Positions 8,457 through 16,745 of a DNA stretch of 64,000 nt are shown here, piece after piece. Within the stretch, counting starts at the first letter, position 1, and the number at the start of each line of letters is the position of its first letter. Source of the stretch: Flavobacteriales bacterium. Lineage in GTDB: Bacteria > Bacteroidota > Bacteroidia > Flavobacteriales > Flavobacteriaceae. The stretch covers positions 1-64,000 of the forward strand of contig JALWFE010000132.1 of NCBI GenBank assembly GCA_027039975.1, given 5' to 3'. A model generated the notes under the pieces. That model made no database searches. It worked only from the letters and a program-made list of their open reading frames with translations, and was not told the origin of the DNA. A program made the translations under genes and the position numbers.

Positions 8457-9004
8457 TTCAGATACGGATTCAACGGTGCATTTTTCCAAATTACATTTTC
8501 AGGGTCAATGGCAACGATTTTTTCTTTCCAAATATTCCTGGGATTGATATCAAATATATTAAGGTCATTTGAAGTTACAAACCAAGCTTTTTCTTTTATT
8601 TCATCTTCCAATTGACCGGGCGCCCAACCACTGTATCCCAAAAAGAAACGGATATTATTTTCGTCCAAATTTCCTTCTTTTAACAAGCCTTTAATCATAG
8701 CGAAATCACCCCCGATATAAAGTTTTTTTTCTGTATCAAAAAGAAAACCTTCCGGTATTAATTCCGGGACATTATGAATGTAAAAAAGATTGGCCGTTTC
8801 CACGGGTCCTCCATTCCATAATTGGATATTGGACGGAATCTCGGGAAAAACATCATTTAGACGCAAAATCAACGGTTTGTTGAGCATAAAAGCCATACTG
8901 CCCTTGCTATTATGCTCGGTTAATAACAAAACGGATTGATTGAAGATATGATCTAACAATAATTCGGGGGTCGCCACCAACAATTTACCGCTGCTTGGTT
9001 TCAT
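8453..9004 (-). CDS. YqgE/AlgH family protein (UPF0301)
   Basis: The protein has 183 residues, usual for the family. Family signatures are 'GKLLVATPELLLDHIFNQSVLLLTEHN', 'GSMAFMLNKPL', 'LWNGGPVETANLFYIH' and 'FFLGYSGWAPGQLEDEI'. The biochemical role of YqgE is unresolved; it is a cytoplasmic alpha/beta protein that has been linked to regulation in other phyla. No operon partner is seen: hup lies 136 bases upstream with its own terminator between. Confidence 0.92.
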   Translation of the reverse strand: MKPSSGKLLVATPELLLDHIFNQSVLLLTEHNSKGSMAFMLNKPLILRLNDVFPEIPSNIQLWNGGPVETANLFYIHNVPELIPEGFLFDTEKKLYIGGDFAMIKGLLKEGNLDENNIRFFLGYSGWAPGQLEDEIKEKAWFVTSNDLNIFDINPRNIWKEKIVAIDPENVIWKNAPLNPYLN

Positions 9005-9084
9005 AATTTTAATTTTTAGGGGTATTGTGTTATTATTAAACTTTCAAAAATAATACCATTGTCAAAAATCAGGTAATTTTGGCA

Positions 9085-9115
9085 CAAAAAAAAGCCGTTT
9101 ACTAAAAAACGGCTT
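9085..9115 (-). terminator. Rho-independent terminator of hup
   Basis: The minus strand forms a 9-bp stem AAGCCGTTT/AAACGGCTT (9092-9100 with 9107-9115) followed by a T run (complement of 9085-9091). It lies 26 bases after the hup stop. Confidence 0.85.
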
Positions 9116-9140
9116 AAAAAAAATTAATCTTTAATGTTTT

Positions 9141-9413
9141 TTAGTTAACTGATTTTGACAACTCAGAACCTGCTTTAAATTTAACAACTTTTTTAGCAGG
9201 AATGGTAATCACTTCCCCTGTTCTGGGGTTACGTCCTTTACGTGACGGACGTGTTATAACGGAAAAAGATCCGAATCCTATTAAGGCTACTTTGTCACCT
9301 TTTTTTAATGCACCTTCTACATTGTTTAAAAATGACTCTAAAGCTTTTTTAGCTGCTGATTTTGAGATGCCGGCATCTTTGGCCATAACATCAACTAATT
9401 GAGATTTGTTCAT
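9141..9413 (-). CDS. hup: HU-family DNA-binding protein
   Basis: The protein has 90 residues. It shows the full HU signature: 'MNKSQLVDVMAKDAGISKSAAKKAL' (dimerisation helices), 'GFGSFSV', the DNA-bending arm 'RPSRKGRNPRTGEVITIPAKKVVKFKAG', and the tail 'LSKSVN'. HU dimers bend and compact DNA and are abundant nucleoid proteins. The gene has its own promoter (9447-9476) and terminator (9085-9115), so it is monocistronic. Confidence 0.97.
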   Translation of the reverse strand: MNKSQLVDVMAKDAGISKSAAKKALESFLNNVEGALKKGDKVALIGFGSFSVITRPSRKGRNPRTGEVITIPAKKVVKFKAGSELSKSVN

Positions 9414-9446
9414 AATCGTGAAATTTTAATTATTATTTAACAACTG

Positions 9447-9476
9447 CAAATATAATATTTTTTTGGCAAAAAACAA
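9447..9476 (-). promoter_or_regulatory. hup promoter (TTG-N19-TATATTTG)
   Basis: On the minus strand TTG (9476-9474), a 19-base spacer and TATATTTG (9454-9447) match both Bacteroidota promoter elements. The -7 box is 33 bases upstream of the hup start. Confidence 0.7.
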
Positions 9477-9674
9477 CTTCAATGTGTCAAAATGCTTGTA
9501 TTTATTGAGGTTTGTGCATTTCCTTAAATAAATTTTTAAATGTATTATTTTTCATTAAACGTAAAAATTATCTTAAATTACTCAAAATCAAAAGATTACA
9601 TATTTGCTCGTTTTTTAATAATATTTCTTTGATTTCTTTGGTTTATTATGAAAAAGTTATAAAAAAACAAATTA

Positions 9675-9706
9675 TTTGTTAAATGTAAAAGCATTTTCTA
9701 TCTTTA
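9675..9706 (+). promoter_or_regulatory. Promoter of the DUF5686 gene (TTTG-N20-TATCTTTA)
   Basis: TTTG (9675-9678), a 20-base spacer and TATCTTTA (9699-9706) fit the -33/-7 pattern with one mismatch at the last base. It lies 20 bases before the ATG at 9726. The remaining gap from 9477 to 9674 is AT-rich DNA in which I see nothing else. Confidence 0.5.
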
Positions 9707-9725
9707 AAGCCTCAAAAAAAATAAT

Positions 9726-12230
9726 ATGAAGTTTCTATTTACACCTATTTTGCTTGTTTTTGCCTTCAATATTTGGGGACAACAACTAATCAAAGGGCGT
9801 GTTTTTGATGCCGATACCGGAAAAGCTTTGGCGTTTGCCAATATTACTTATCAAAAAAACAAAGGTGTCGTTTCCGATTTTGACGGCAAATTTGAATTGG
9901 TTATTCCGGAATCATATCATACTTTTAAGGTGGATTATATAGGTTATCAACCGGTTATTGTCAATATTCAACCCCAAAAAAAGTATTACCGGATTTCTTT
10001 AAAACCTACCGTCGAACAATTAGGAGCCGTGATTATCAACGGTAAATATGTCAATCCGGCAATTGCATTGATGAAAAAAACCATCCGGTTGAAAAAAAAG
10101 AATAATTATCAAAAAAAATTAAAAAAATATGCTTTTACCAAGTATATGAAATTTGTTGTAGGGGGAGAAACGGATAAAATCGATAAAGAATTTGATACCA
10201 TTTATAAAAACGGTAAAGCGGTATATATGGATTCCACTTTATATAAATTTAAAAAGGAATTAAGCGACAAATACATTTGGCTGATGGAAAATGTCGTCAA
10301 AATTAACGGAAAAAACGGTAGTGAAAAAGCCGAAGTTATCGCTTCACGTATAGCCGGTTTGAAACAACCCTTTTACGAATTGATTGCTTTGCAAATTTCA
10401 GGACAAAATGTATACGATGACCGTTATAAATTATTGTTTAAGTCTTACATAGGTCCTTTATCCAAAACCTCTTTTAAAACTTATAAATATGAAATTGACG
10501 ATACTGTCAGCTTGCAAAACCGTCCGGTTATTGTCGTAAATTATAAAAACACGGAAAAACCTCTGATTTCCGGTAAAATTTTTCTCGACAGTAAAAGTTT
10601 GGCTATTGCCAAATTTACTTTGAATACGTATAAAGAATTTCAATTTAATGCGGTATATGACTTTAAATATTTCCCTTCTTACGATGTATGGTTTCCTCAA
10701 AAAGCCACTATGTTAATCAAAAAAGCCGAAAAGAAAAACGGCCTGAATATCGGGGGACAAGTCATTATACAGGACAGGGAAAGAGATTCCATTGTAATAA
10801 ACGGTAAAGGTGATACCATACGTTACACCCGCAAAAAAACACCCTTGGATTTTATGTATGCCCGTTACTTGCAAAGGATATTCGACATCCGGTTAGGTGA
10901 AAATTATCCTGAAAAAATCAAATACAATATGGAAATTTCCCCTTTGGCTACCAAACGAAGCCGGGAATTTTGGGAAAAAATGCGTGGTGAAGTCTATCGT
11001 CCAAAAGAATTACGCACCTATCAATTTGTCGATTCTGCCGCTCAAAAAGACCGTGTTGAAGTTAATTTGCATAAATATAAACGGTTACTTGAAGGCTATT
11101 ATCCGCTTACAGGTAAAGTGGATTTAAATATCATAAATTTGTTGGACTATAACCGTTATGAAGGTTTTCGCTTACAATTAGGCGGACGCACCAACGAAAA
11201 TTTTTCGGATAAATGGCAAATATCGGCTTACGGTGCTTACGGTTTTAAAGATAAAGCTTTTAAATACTGCGGTAGTCTGCGATACAAAGTTTGGCATAAA
11301 ACACAGACATTTTTGCAAGTTTCATATACCGGTGATTTGAACAAATCCGCAGGATTTAAGTTTTACGGACAAGAAAATATTTTTGAAAAAGAATTGCGTT
11401 TTTCGTATGATAAATTTTACCGTCATCAAACGGCAAATGTCAGTTTATCACATTTGATAACCCAACATATCAAATTGGATTTCGGTTTATCCAAAACTTA
11501 CATAACAACCGCTTTTCCCATTCCTTTTCACAGGGGCAGGTTAGAATTTCAAGAAAAAGATCAAACTTTTTATGAAATCGGCTTGGAATTGACACCTTTT
11601 TCAAAATATTTTCTTGCCCCTGAGGGCCGGCGCGTATTAAAAGACGGCTATCCGAAACTTTTTGTGCATTTTGAACAAAGTATCCCGCAATGGCAATCCA
11701 ATCCCGCGAATTACTACCGTATTGATGTTCAAACGTATTTGAAAAAAACTTATATCAATCAAAATTATACGGAACTTTATGCCAGACTGGGTTGGGCACC
11801 GCAAGATGCCGGCATCGATCACTTGTTTGCACCGGTAAGCAATTACTATCCCGGCAGCAATCCTTTAAAACGTTTTAATATTCCTTCAAAATTTGCCTTT
11901 GAAACGATGAAAGACTTGGAATTTATCGATAATTTTCTCGTCACCGGACATTTGCAACATACATTTACAAACCTTAAAATTCAAAAAAACAAAAGTATCG
12001 ATATCCGTGTCACCGGCGGTGCCGCTTTCGGATTGAGCTATGACACCAATAAATACAATGGTATTAAATCGCTGGACAAGGTGTATTACGAAACAGGCAT
12101 CGAATTCAGACGTTTGTATTCTTTAATGGGACTTGGATTTTATTACCGGCTCGGGGCTTATGCACATCCGGATTTTTTAGACAATTTATCCGTCCGCTTG
12201 ACCCTCGACCCTTTAAAGATTTTTGAATAA
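9726..12230 (+). CDS. DUF5686/carboxypeptidase-regulatory-domain outer membrane protein
   Basis: The protein has 834 residues. The signal peptide (about 18 residues, ending IWGQ) is followed by a CarboxypepD_reg-like domain ('IKGRVFDADTGKALAFANITYQ...GVVSDFDGKFEL', about 20-105). A long DUF5686 region comes next and ends in a beta-barrel-like part with alternating aromatic strands and a C-terminal 'SVRLTLDPLKIFE'. DUF5686 proteins are common in Bacteroidota outer membranes, and their function is not established. No TonB plug is seen, which separates it from true TonB-dependent receptors. It appears monocistronic and converges with fabD. Confidence 0.88.
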   Translation: MKFLFTPILLVFAFNIWGQQLIKGRVFDADTGKALAFANITYQKNKGVVSDFDGKFELVIPESYHTFKVDYIGYQPVIVNIQPQKKYYRISLKPTVEQLGAVIINGKYVNPAIALMKKTIRLKKKNNYQKKLKKYAFTKYMKFVVGGETDKIDKEFDTIYKNGKAVYMDSTLYKFKKELSDKYIWLMENVVKINGKNGSEKAEVIASRIAGLKQPFYELIALQISGQNVYDDRYKLLFKSYIGPLSKTSFKTYKYEIDDTVSLQNRPVIVVNYKNTEKPLISGKIFLDSKSLAIAKFTLNTYKEFQFNAVYDFKYFPSYDVWFPQKATMLIKKAEKKNGLNIGGQVIIQDRERDSIVINGKGDTIRYTRKKTPLDFMYARYLQRIFDIRLGENYPEKIKYNMEISPLATKRSREFWEKMRGEVYRPKELRTYQFVDSAAQKDRVEVNLHKYKRLLEGYYPLTGKVDLNIINLLDYNRYEGFRLQLGGRTNENFSDKWQISAYGAYGFKDKAFKYCGSLRYKVWHKTQTFLQVSYTGDLNKSAGFKFYGQENIFEKELRFSYDKFYRHQTANVSLSHLITQHIKLDFGLSKTYITTAFPIPFHRGRLEFQEKDQTFYEIGLELTPFSKYFLAPEGRRVLKDGYPKLFVHFEQSIPQWQSNPANYYRIDVQTYLKKTYINQNYTELYARLGWAPQDAGIDHLFAPVSNYYPGSNPLKRFNIPSKFAFETMKDLEFIDNFLVTGHLQHTFTNLKIQKNKSIDIRVTGGAAFGLSYDTNKYNGIKSLDKVYYETGIEFRRLYSLMGLGFYYRLGAYAHPDFLDNLSVRLTLDPLKIFE

Positions 12231-12245
12231 AATAATCCGGGATTA

Positions 12246-13127
12246 TTACAATTCGGCTTTGATACCTTTGACATTACGGTCGATTTTGCGTAGCAATCCC
12301 AACAAAACTTTCCCGGGACCTACTTCTATAAATTCAGTAGCACCGTCGGCAATCATTTGTTTTACGGTTTGTGTCCACAGCACCGGTGATGTCAACTGTT
12401 TATTGAGATTTTCTTTTATTTTTTCCGGGTCGGTTTCAGGTTTGGCCGTTACATTTTGATAGACAGGAGCAATAGGTGTTTTAAAACCGGTTTCTGCAAT
12501 GGCTTTGGCCAGTTCTTCACGGGCAGGTTCCATCAAAGGCGAATGAAAAGCACCACCGACAGGAAGCAAAACAGCCCGTCTGGCACCGGCTTTGAGCAAA
12601 GCCTCATTGGCACGTTTTACAGCTCCGGTTTCACCACTGATAACCAATTGCCCCGGACTGTTATAATTGGCAGGTGCCACAATACCATCAATTTGACGAC
12701 AAACCGCTTCTACGGTTTCATCATCCAGATTTAAAATGGCCGACATTGTCGAATCGACCAGCTCGGTTGCCTTTTGCATCGCTTCGGCACGCTTGGAAAC
12801 CAATCGCAATCCGTCTTCAAAACTCAACGATTTGCCGGCAACCAAAGCCGAAAATTCACCTAATGAATGACCGGCCAACATATCCGGTTTGAAATCATCA
12901 CCCAATAATTCCGCCGAAATAACCGAATGTAAAAAAATAGCCGGCTGGGTGACACGGGTTTGTCTTAAATCTTCCGCCGTGCCTTCAAACATAATTTTGG
13001 CAATATCAAAACCTAAAATATCATTGGCTTGGGCAAAACGCTGCTTGGCCAAATCATATTTATCGTAAAGTTCTTTGCCCATACCTTCGTATTGGGACCC
13101 TTGACCGGGAAAAATATATGCTTTCAT
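12246..13127 (-). CDS. fabD: Malonyl-CoA:ACP transacylase
   Basis: From the ATG at 13127 the protein has 293 residues. This start places the conserved 'MKAYIFPGQGSQYEGMG' at the N-terminus; nine extra codons upstream are in frame but atypical. It transfers malonyl groups from CoA to acyl carrier protein, starting fatty acid elongation. The catalytic nucleophile is Ser88 in 'GHSLGE', the oxyanion element is in the FPGQGSQ loop, and the histidine lies in 'GGAFHSPLM'. The gene stands alone here, without other fab genes. Confidence 0.96.
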   Translation of the reverse strand: MKAYIFPGQGSQYEGMGKELYDKYDLAKQRFAQANDILGFDIAKIMFEGTAEDLRQTRVTQPAIFLHSVISAELLGDDFKPDMLAGHSLGEFSALVAGKSLSFEDGLRLVSKRAEAMQKATELVDSTMSAILNLDDETVEAVCRQIDGIVAPANYNSPGQLVISGETGAVKRANEALLKAGARRAVLLPVGGAFHSPLMEPAREELAKAIAETGFKTPIAPVYQNVTAKPETDPEKIKENLNKQLTSPVLWTQTVKQMIADGATEFIEVGPGKVLLGLLRKIDRNVKGIKAEL

Positions 13128-13750
13128 AATCTTTGATTTGTTTTGTTTGGGCAAAAATACATAACTTAGTTGAAAGTTGAAAGTTACAGTTCATTGTATA
13201 TTCCGGTGTTTTATAAATGTTTTCCGTTTTATACTATATTTTCGTCTTGTAAATTGATGAATTGAGGATTTATTGTGCTTCATTGAATAATTCGTTTATT
13301 GATGATTGCTTGTTATTATAAACCGTATTATTCGTTTCATAAATTGAGGAATTGAGGATTTGTATTGCTTCAAAGAATATATCGTTATTTGATGAATGTT
13401 TTCTATTTCATACCTTATGTTCGTTTTATAAATTGAGGAAATGAGGAGTAGGTCGCTGAGTGATTTTGCGAGGTAACGAGCAAAATTGTATCGAAGCGCA
13501 CTCCTCATTTCCTCATTTACTCACTTCCTCATTTCCTCAATTCCTCACTTCCTCATCTCATCAATTCATCAGTTCATCAATTCATCAGTTCCTCAATTCC
13601 TCAATAATTTTCCATTTCCCACTTCAAACAGTATATCGCTTCGCTCCACTTGTTACTTGTTACTAATAAATACTAACTTTCAACTTTTAACGTTTAACTT
13701 TCAACTAATTATTTTTTTGGTTTATATTTGAACATTTAAAAAAGATATTT
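13128..13750. repeat. Composite repeat island between fabD and porZ
   Basis: This gap between divergent genes holds two imperfect direct copies of a unit of about 90 bases (about 13255-13342 and 13343-13430), each starting with AAATTGAGGA(A/T)TTGAGG and containing a TGCTTCAAAGAAT-like core. A CTCATTTCCTCA/CATCAATTCATCAG array (13500-13610) and CAACTTTTAACTTTCAACT tracts follow. The second unit has an inverted counterpart at about 60890-60975. No convincing gene is present. The promoter of porZ probably lies in its last 60 bases, where TTATATTTG (about 13720-13728) contains a TAnnTTTG match. Confidence 0.8.
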
Positions 13751-16000
13751 ATGCATTTCCCTCATTTTTTATTTCTTTCCTTTCTTTGTTTTTTAATCAA
13801 TCCCTTGCAGTCTCAAAACAAAAACACTGCATGGGTCGATATGTTTTCTTATTTAAAAGTCAAAAATATTCAAGCGTCCGGCTCACGTGTTTATGCCCAA
13901 TCCGAAAATGCTTTTTTTATTTTTGATACTAATTCCGGTGAAATTGAAAGATTTTCCAGTATTAACGGCCTGACCGGCGATAAAATTTCAGGATTTTATT
14001 ATCACGGTGATTTACAAAAACTCTTTGTTTTTCACAAAGGCGGTTTAATTGAAGTCGTCGATAACCAAAAAAATGTTTACCGGTCACCAGAATTGGCCTA
14101 CAACCATTTTATTCCTGTCGATAAAAAGGAACTTAACGATATAGCCGTAAATGGCAATTTACTTTATCTGGCTACAAAATACGGAATCAGTGTGTATAAT
14201 TTGAAAAAAAATGAATTTGGAGACACGTTTTATTTTTTGGGAAACAACGGCAATCTCGAAGTAAAAAGCATTGCGGTTTATAATCAAAAAATTTTTGCCG
14301 CAACCCCGGAAGGTTTGTATTATGCCGGTATCAATGATAATTTAATAGATACAAATGTTTGGACAAAAATTGATAATACGGAATGGCGGGATTTTGCTGT
14401 TTTCAATCAAACTTTACTCGGTATCAAAGGGAAAGAAGTTTACGAAATTACATCACAAAACCAAAACCTGATATTAAGTGTCAACGAAAATATCAGCAAG
14501 CTACACGGCGGGACATATTTATCGCTTATTTTTTCGCATCATATAGAATCTTATAATGACAATTTTGTTTTACTACATTATTACAATTCCGTCGATTTTC
14601 CGGATGATCAATTTTCTGATGCCGTTTACTCCAATGATTATGTATATATCGGCACCGGCAAACACGGTATGCTGCGAACCCCTTTTGACAGACAACAATA
14701 TACAGTGATACATCCCGATTCTCCACTGAGTAATCACGCTTACGCCGTTGATGCCCGTGATGGTATTTTATGGTTGGCTTACGGTGACCATACGGCTTTT
14801 AATCCCTATCCGTTGCATAAAGAAGGTTTGAGTTCTTATCAAAATAAAACTTGGGTCAACATACCTTATGATGATTTTCAAATCAGTGATATAAGTTTTG
14901 TTAAAATCAATCCGGCTAACACAAGCGAAGTGTATTTTGCATCACCCAAAAACGGTTTGATTAGAGTAAGACAAAATCAAATTGACAAAATTTTCAATCA
15001 AAATAACAGCCCGTTGCAAATGTTTGGCAATGACGGTATCAGGGTATATGCAATGGATTTTGATTCGCAACATAATTTATGGGTGACACAAATAATGCAA
15101 CCGTCCTTATTAAAACTCAAACCGGATGACAATTGGGAAACCGTTGATTTATCGAATATTTTACAAATGCCTAATCAAGATTACCACGGTTTTAGCGATA
15201 TGAAAATCGATGCGGATGATAATATTTGGTTCGGAACGGATAAAAAAGGATTGATTGGTTACAATCAAAAAACACAAGATTTGAAATTTCTCAAATCCGG
15301 TTTGCAATCATCCGCTTATCCGTTGGTGCAAACATTGGACATCGATAAAGACAAGATTTTATGGGCCGGCAATCGTGAAGGTTTACGCATTTTACCGGAG
15401 CCTCAACAAATTTTTAATAATGTTCAAATGGAATTTCAACCGGTAAAAGTTGTATTCAACGATGTTGTCCAACTGCTAATGGAAGGACAAAACATTACAA
15501 AAATAAGAACGGACGGCTCCAATAACAAATGGATTACCACTTTGGGAAGCGGTGTCTATTATTTTAATGAAGACGGCACACAAACCATCTATCATTTTAC
15601 CAAAGAAAACAGCCCTTTACCCTCTGACGATGTTTATGATGTAGCTATCGACGGCAGTAACGGTATGGTCTATTTTGCCACGCTTAAAGGTTTGATCGGA
15701 TACAAAGGATTTGCCACAGAAGGAAGTGATAATATGGATGATGTTTATGCCTTTCCAAATCCGGCAAATGAAAAAATACACGATTTTGTAACAATTCGCG
15801 GATTGATTGAAGGTGTTAATGTCAAAATAGTTGATGTCGCCGGCAACCTGGTATACGAAACAACTGCCAAAGGGGGCAGTGTCCAATGGGATTTAACGGC
15901 TTTTGGCAAGTATAAAGTGGCATCCGGAGTTTATATCGCTCTGATTACCAATGATGATGGCACCAAAACCCAAACAACAAAAATTTTGGTTATTAAATAA
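13751..16000 (+). CDS. porZ: Type IX secretion system protein PorZ
   Basis: The protein has 749 residues. After a signal peptide of about 22 residues it opens with 'NTAWVDMFSYLKVKNIQASGSRVYAQSENAFFIFD', the PorZ N-terminal beta-propeller start. Two propellers of 'W.GT..GL' type repeats follow (for example 'NIWFGTDKKGLIGYN' and 'KWITTLGSGVYYFNEDG'), then a C-terminal type IX sorting-like domain from 'DVYAFPNPANEKIHDF' to 'TTKILVIK'. In Porphyromonas PorZ is part of the cell-surface attachment complex and delivers anionic LPS to the PorU sortase. recO follows two bases downstream, an arrangement often seen in Flavobacteriia. Confidence 0.9.
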   Translation: MHFPHFLFLSFLCFLINPLQSQNKNTAWVDMFSYLKVKNIQASGSRVYAQSENAFFIFDTNSGEIERFSSINGLTGDKISGFYYHGDLQKLFVFHKGGLIEVVDNQKNVYRSPELAYNHFIPVDKKELNDIAVNGNLLYLATKYGISVYNLKKNEFGDTFYFLGNNGNLEVKSIAVYNQKIFAATPEGLYYAGINDNLIDTNVWTKIDNTEWRDFAVFNQTLLGIKGKEVYEITSQNQNLILSVNENISKLHGGTYLSLIFSHHIESYNDNFVLLHYYNSVDFPDDQFSDAVYSNDYVYIGTGKHGMLRTPFDRQQYTVIHPDSPLSNHAYAVDARDGILWLAYGDHTAFNPYPLHKEGLSSYQNKTWVNIPYDDFQISDISFVKINPANTSEVYFASPKNGLIRVRQNQIDKIFNQNNSPLQMFGNDGIRVYAMDFDSQHNLWVTQIMQPSLLKLKPDDNWETVDLSNILQMPNQDYHGFSDMKIDADDNIWFGTDKKGLIGYNQKTQDLKFLKSGLQSSAYPLVQTLDIDKDKILWAGNREGLRILPEPQQIFNNVQMEFQPVKVVFNDVVQLLMEGQNITKIRTDGSNNKWITTLGSGVYYFNEDGTQTIYHFTKENSPLPSDDVYDVAIDGSNGMVYFATLKGLIGYKGFATEGSDNMDDVYAFPNPANEKIHDFVTIRGLIEGVNVKIVDVAGNLVYETTAKGGSVQWDLTAFGKYKVASGVYIALITNDDGTKTQTTKILVIK

Positions 16001-16002
16001 TA

Positions 16003-16719
16003 ATGATTGTATCCACGCCGGCAATAGTTTTAACTATAATCAAATACAACGATAATGATGCCGTGATTAAAACTTACACGGCTCAAACCGGTTTTACTTC
16101 ATTTTTTATCCGTAATTTTTTTAAAGGAAAAACAAGCAGACAAAAAAAAGCGGTATTCCAGCCCGGTGCATTGCTCGAAATAATCTTTCATTTTAAAAAT
16201 AAAGGACATCTGGAACACCTCAAAGATGCCCGTATTTTATACCATTACAAAAATATTCACAAGGATTTTGACAAACTCAATCTGTTGACTTTTTTAAGAG
16301 AAATACTTTTGGAAAGTTTGAAAAACGAACAAGGTGATAATGAATTATTTCATTTTATTTTTGAAAATTTTACCCTCCTGGATCAAGCGGAAACCGACCC
16401 GGATTTTCACTTGAAATTTTTGTTACAACTAACCCGTTATCTCGGTTTTTTTCCTGATTTACAAACAGATGGAAAATTTTTTGATTTAAAAAATGCCGTT
16501 TTTACCGATCAAATACCTCTCAATCCGTATCTTAATGAAACCGAAACGGTCTTATTCAAAAACTTTTCAGGTATGATTTTTGCTACAAAAAATAATACAA
16601 AATTGAAGCAGTCTGACCGGAAAGAGCTAATCGATATATTATTGCATTATTACCGTTATCATATCTCACAATTCAATATGCCCGTTTCGGTCAAAATACT
16701 GCATCAAATGTATGAGTAA
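16003..16719 (+). CDS. recO: DNA repair protein RecO
   Basis: The protein has 238 residues. The N-terminal OB fold ('TPAIVLTIIKYNDNDAVIKTYTAQTGFTSFFIRNFF') and the helical RecO C domain ('LKFLLQLTRYLGFFPDLQ') are clear. RecO anneals single strands and, with RecR, loads RecA on SSB-coated DNA in gap repair. The four-cysteine zinc motif found in some RecO proteins is absent. The start is two bases after the porZ stop, so they are co-transcribed. Confidence is limited only by the low sequence conservation of the family. Confidence 0.9.
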   Translation: MIVSTPAIVLTIIKYNDNDAVIKTYTAQTGFTSFFIRNFFKGKTSRQKKAVFQPGALLEIIFHFKNKGHLEHLKDARILYHYKNIHKDFDKLNLLTFLREILLESLKNEQGDNELFHFIFENFTLLDQAETDPDFHLKFLLQLTRYLGFFPDLQTDGKFFDLKNAVFTDQIPLNPYLNETETVLFKNFSGMIFATKNNTKLKQSDRKELIDILLHYYRYHISQFNMPVSVKILHQMYE

Positions 16720-16745
16720 TTCGTATGTTTTCAACAACCGTAATT

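Noticed and set aside
13460-13731. Two overlapping frames rich in 'SSFPQFLTSS' upstream of porZ
   Set aside because: Low-complexity repeat translation; no signal peptide, promoter or conserved motif.
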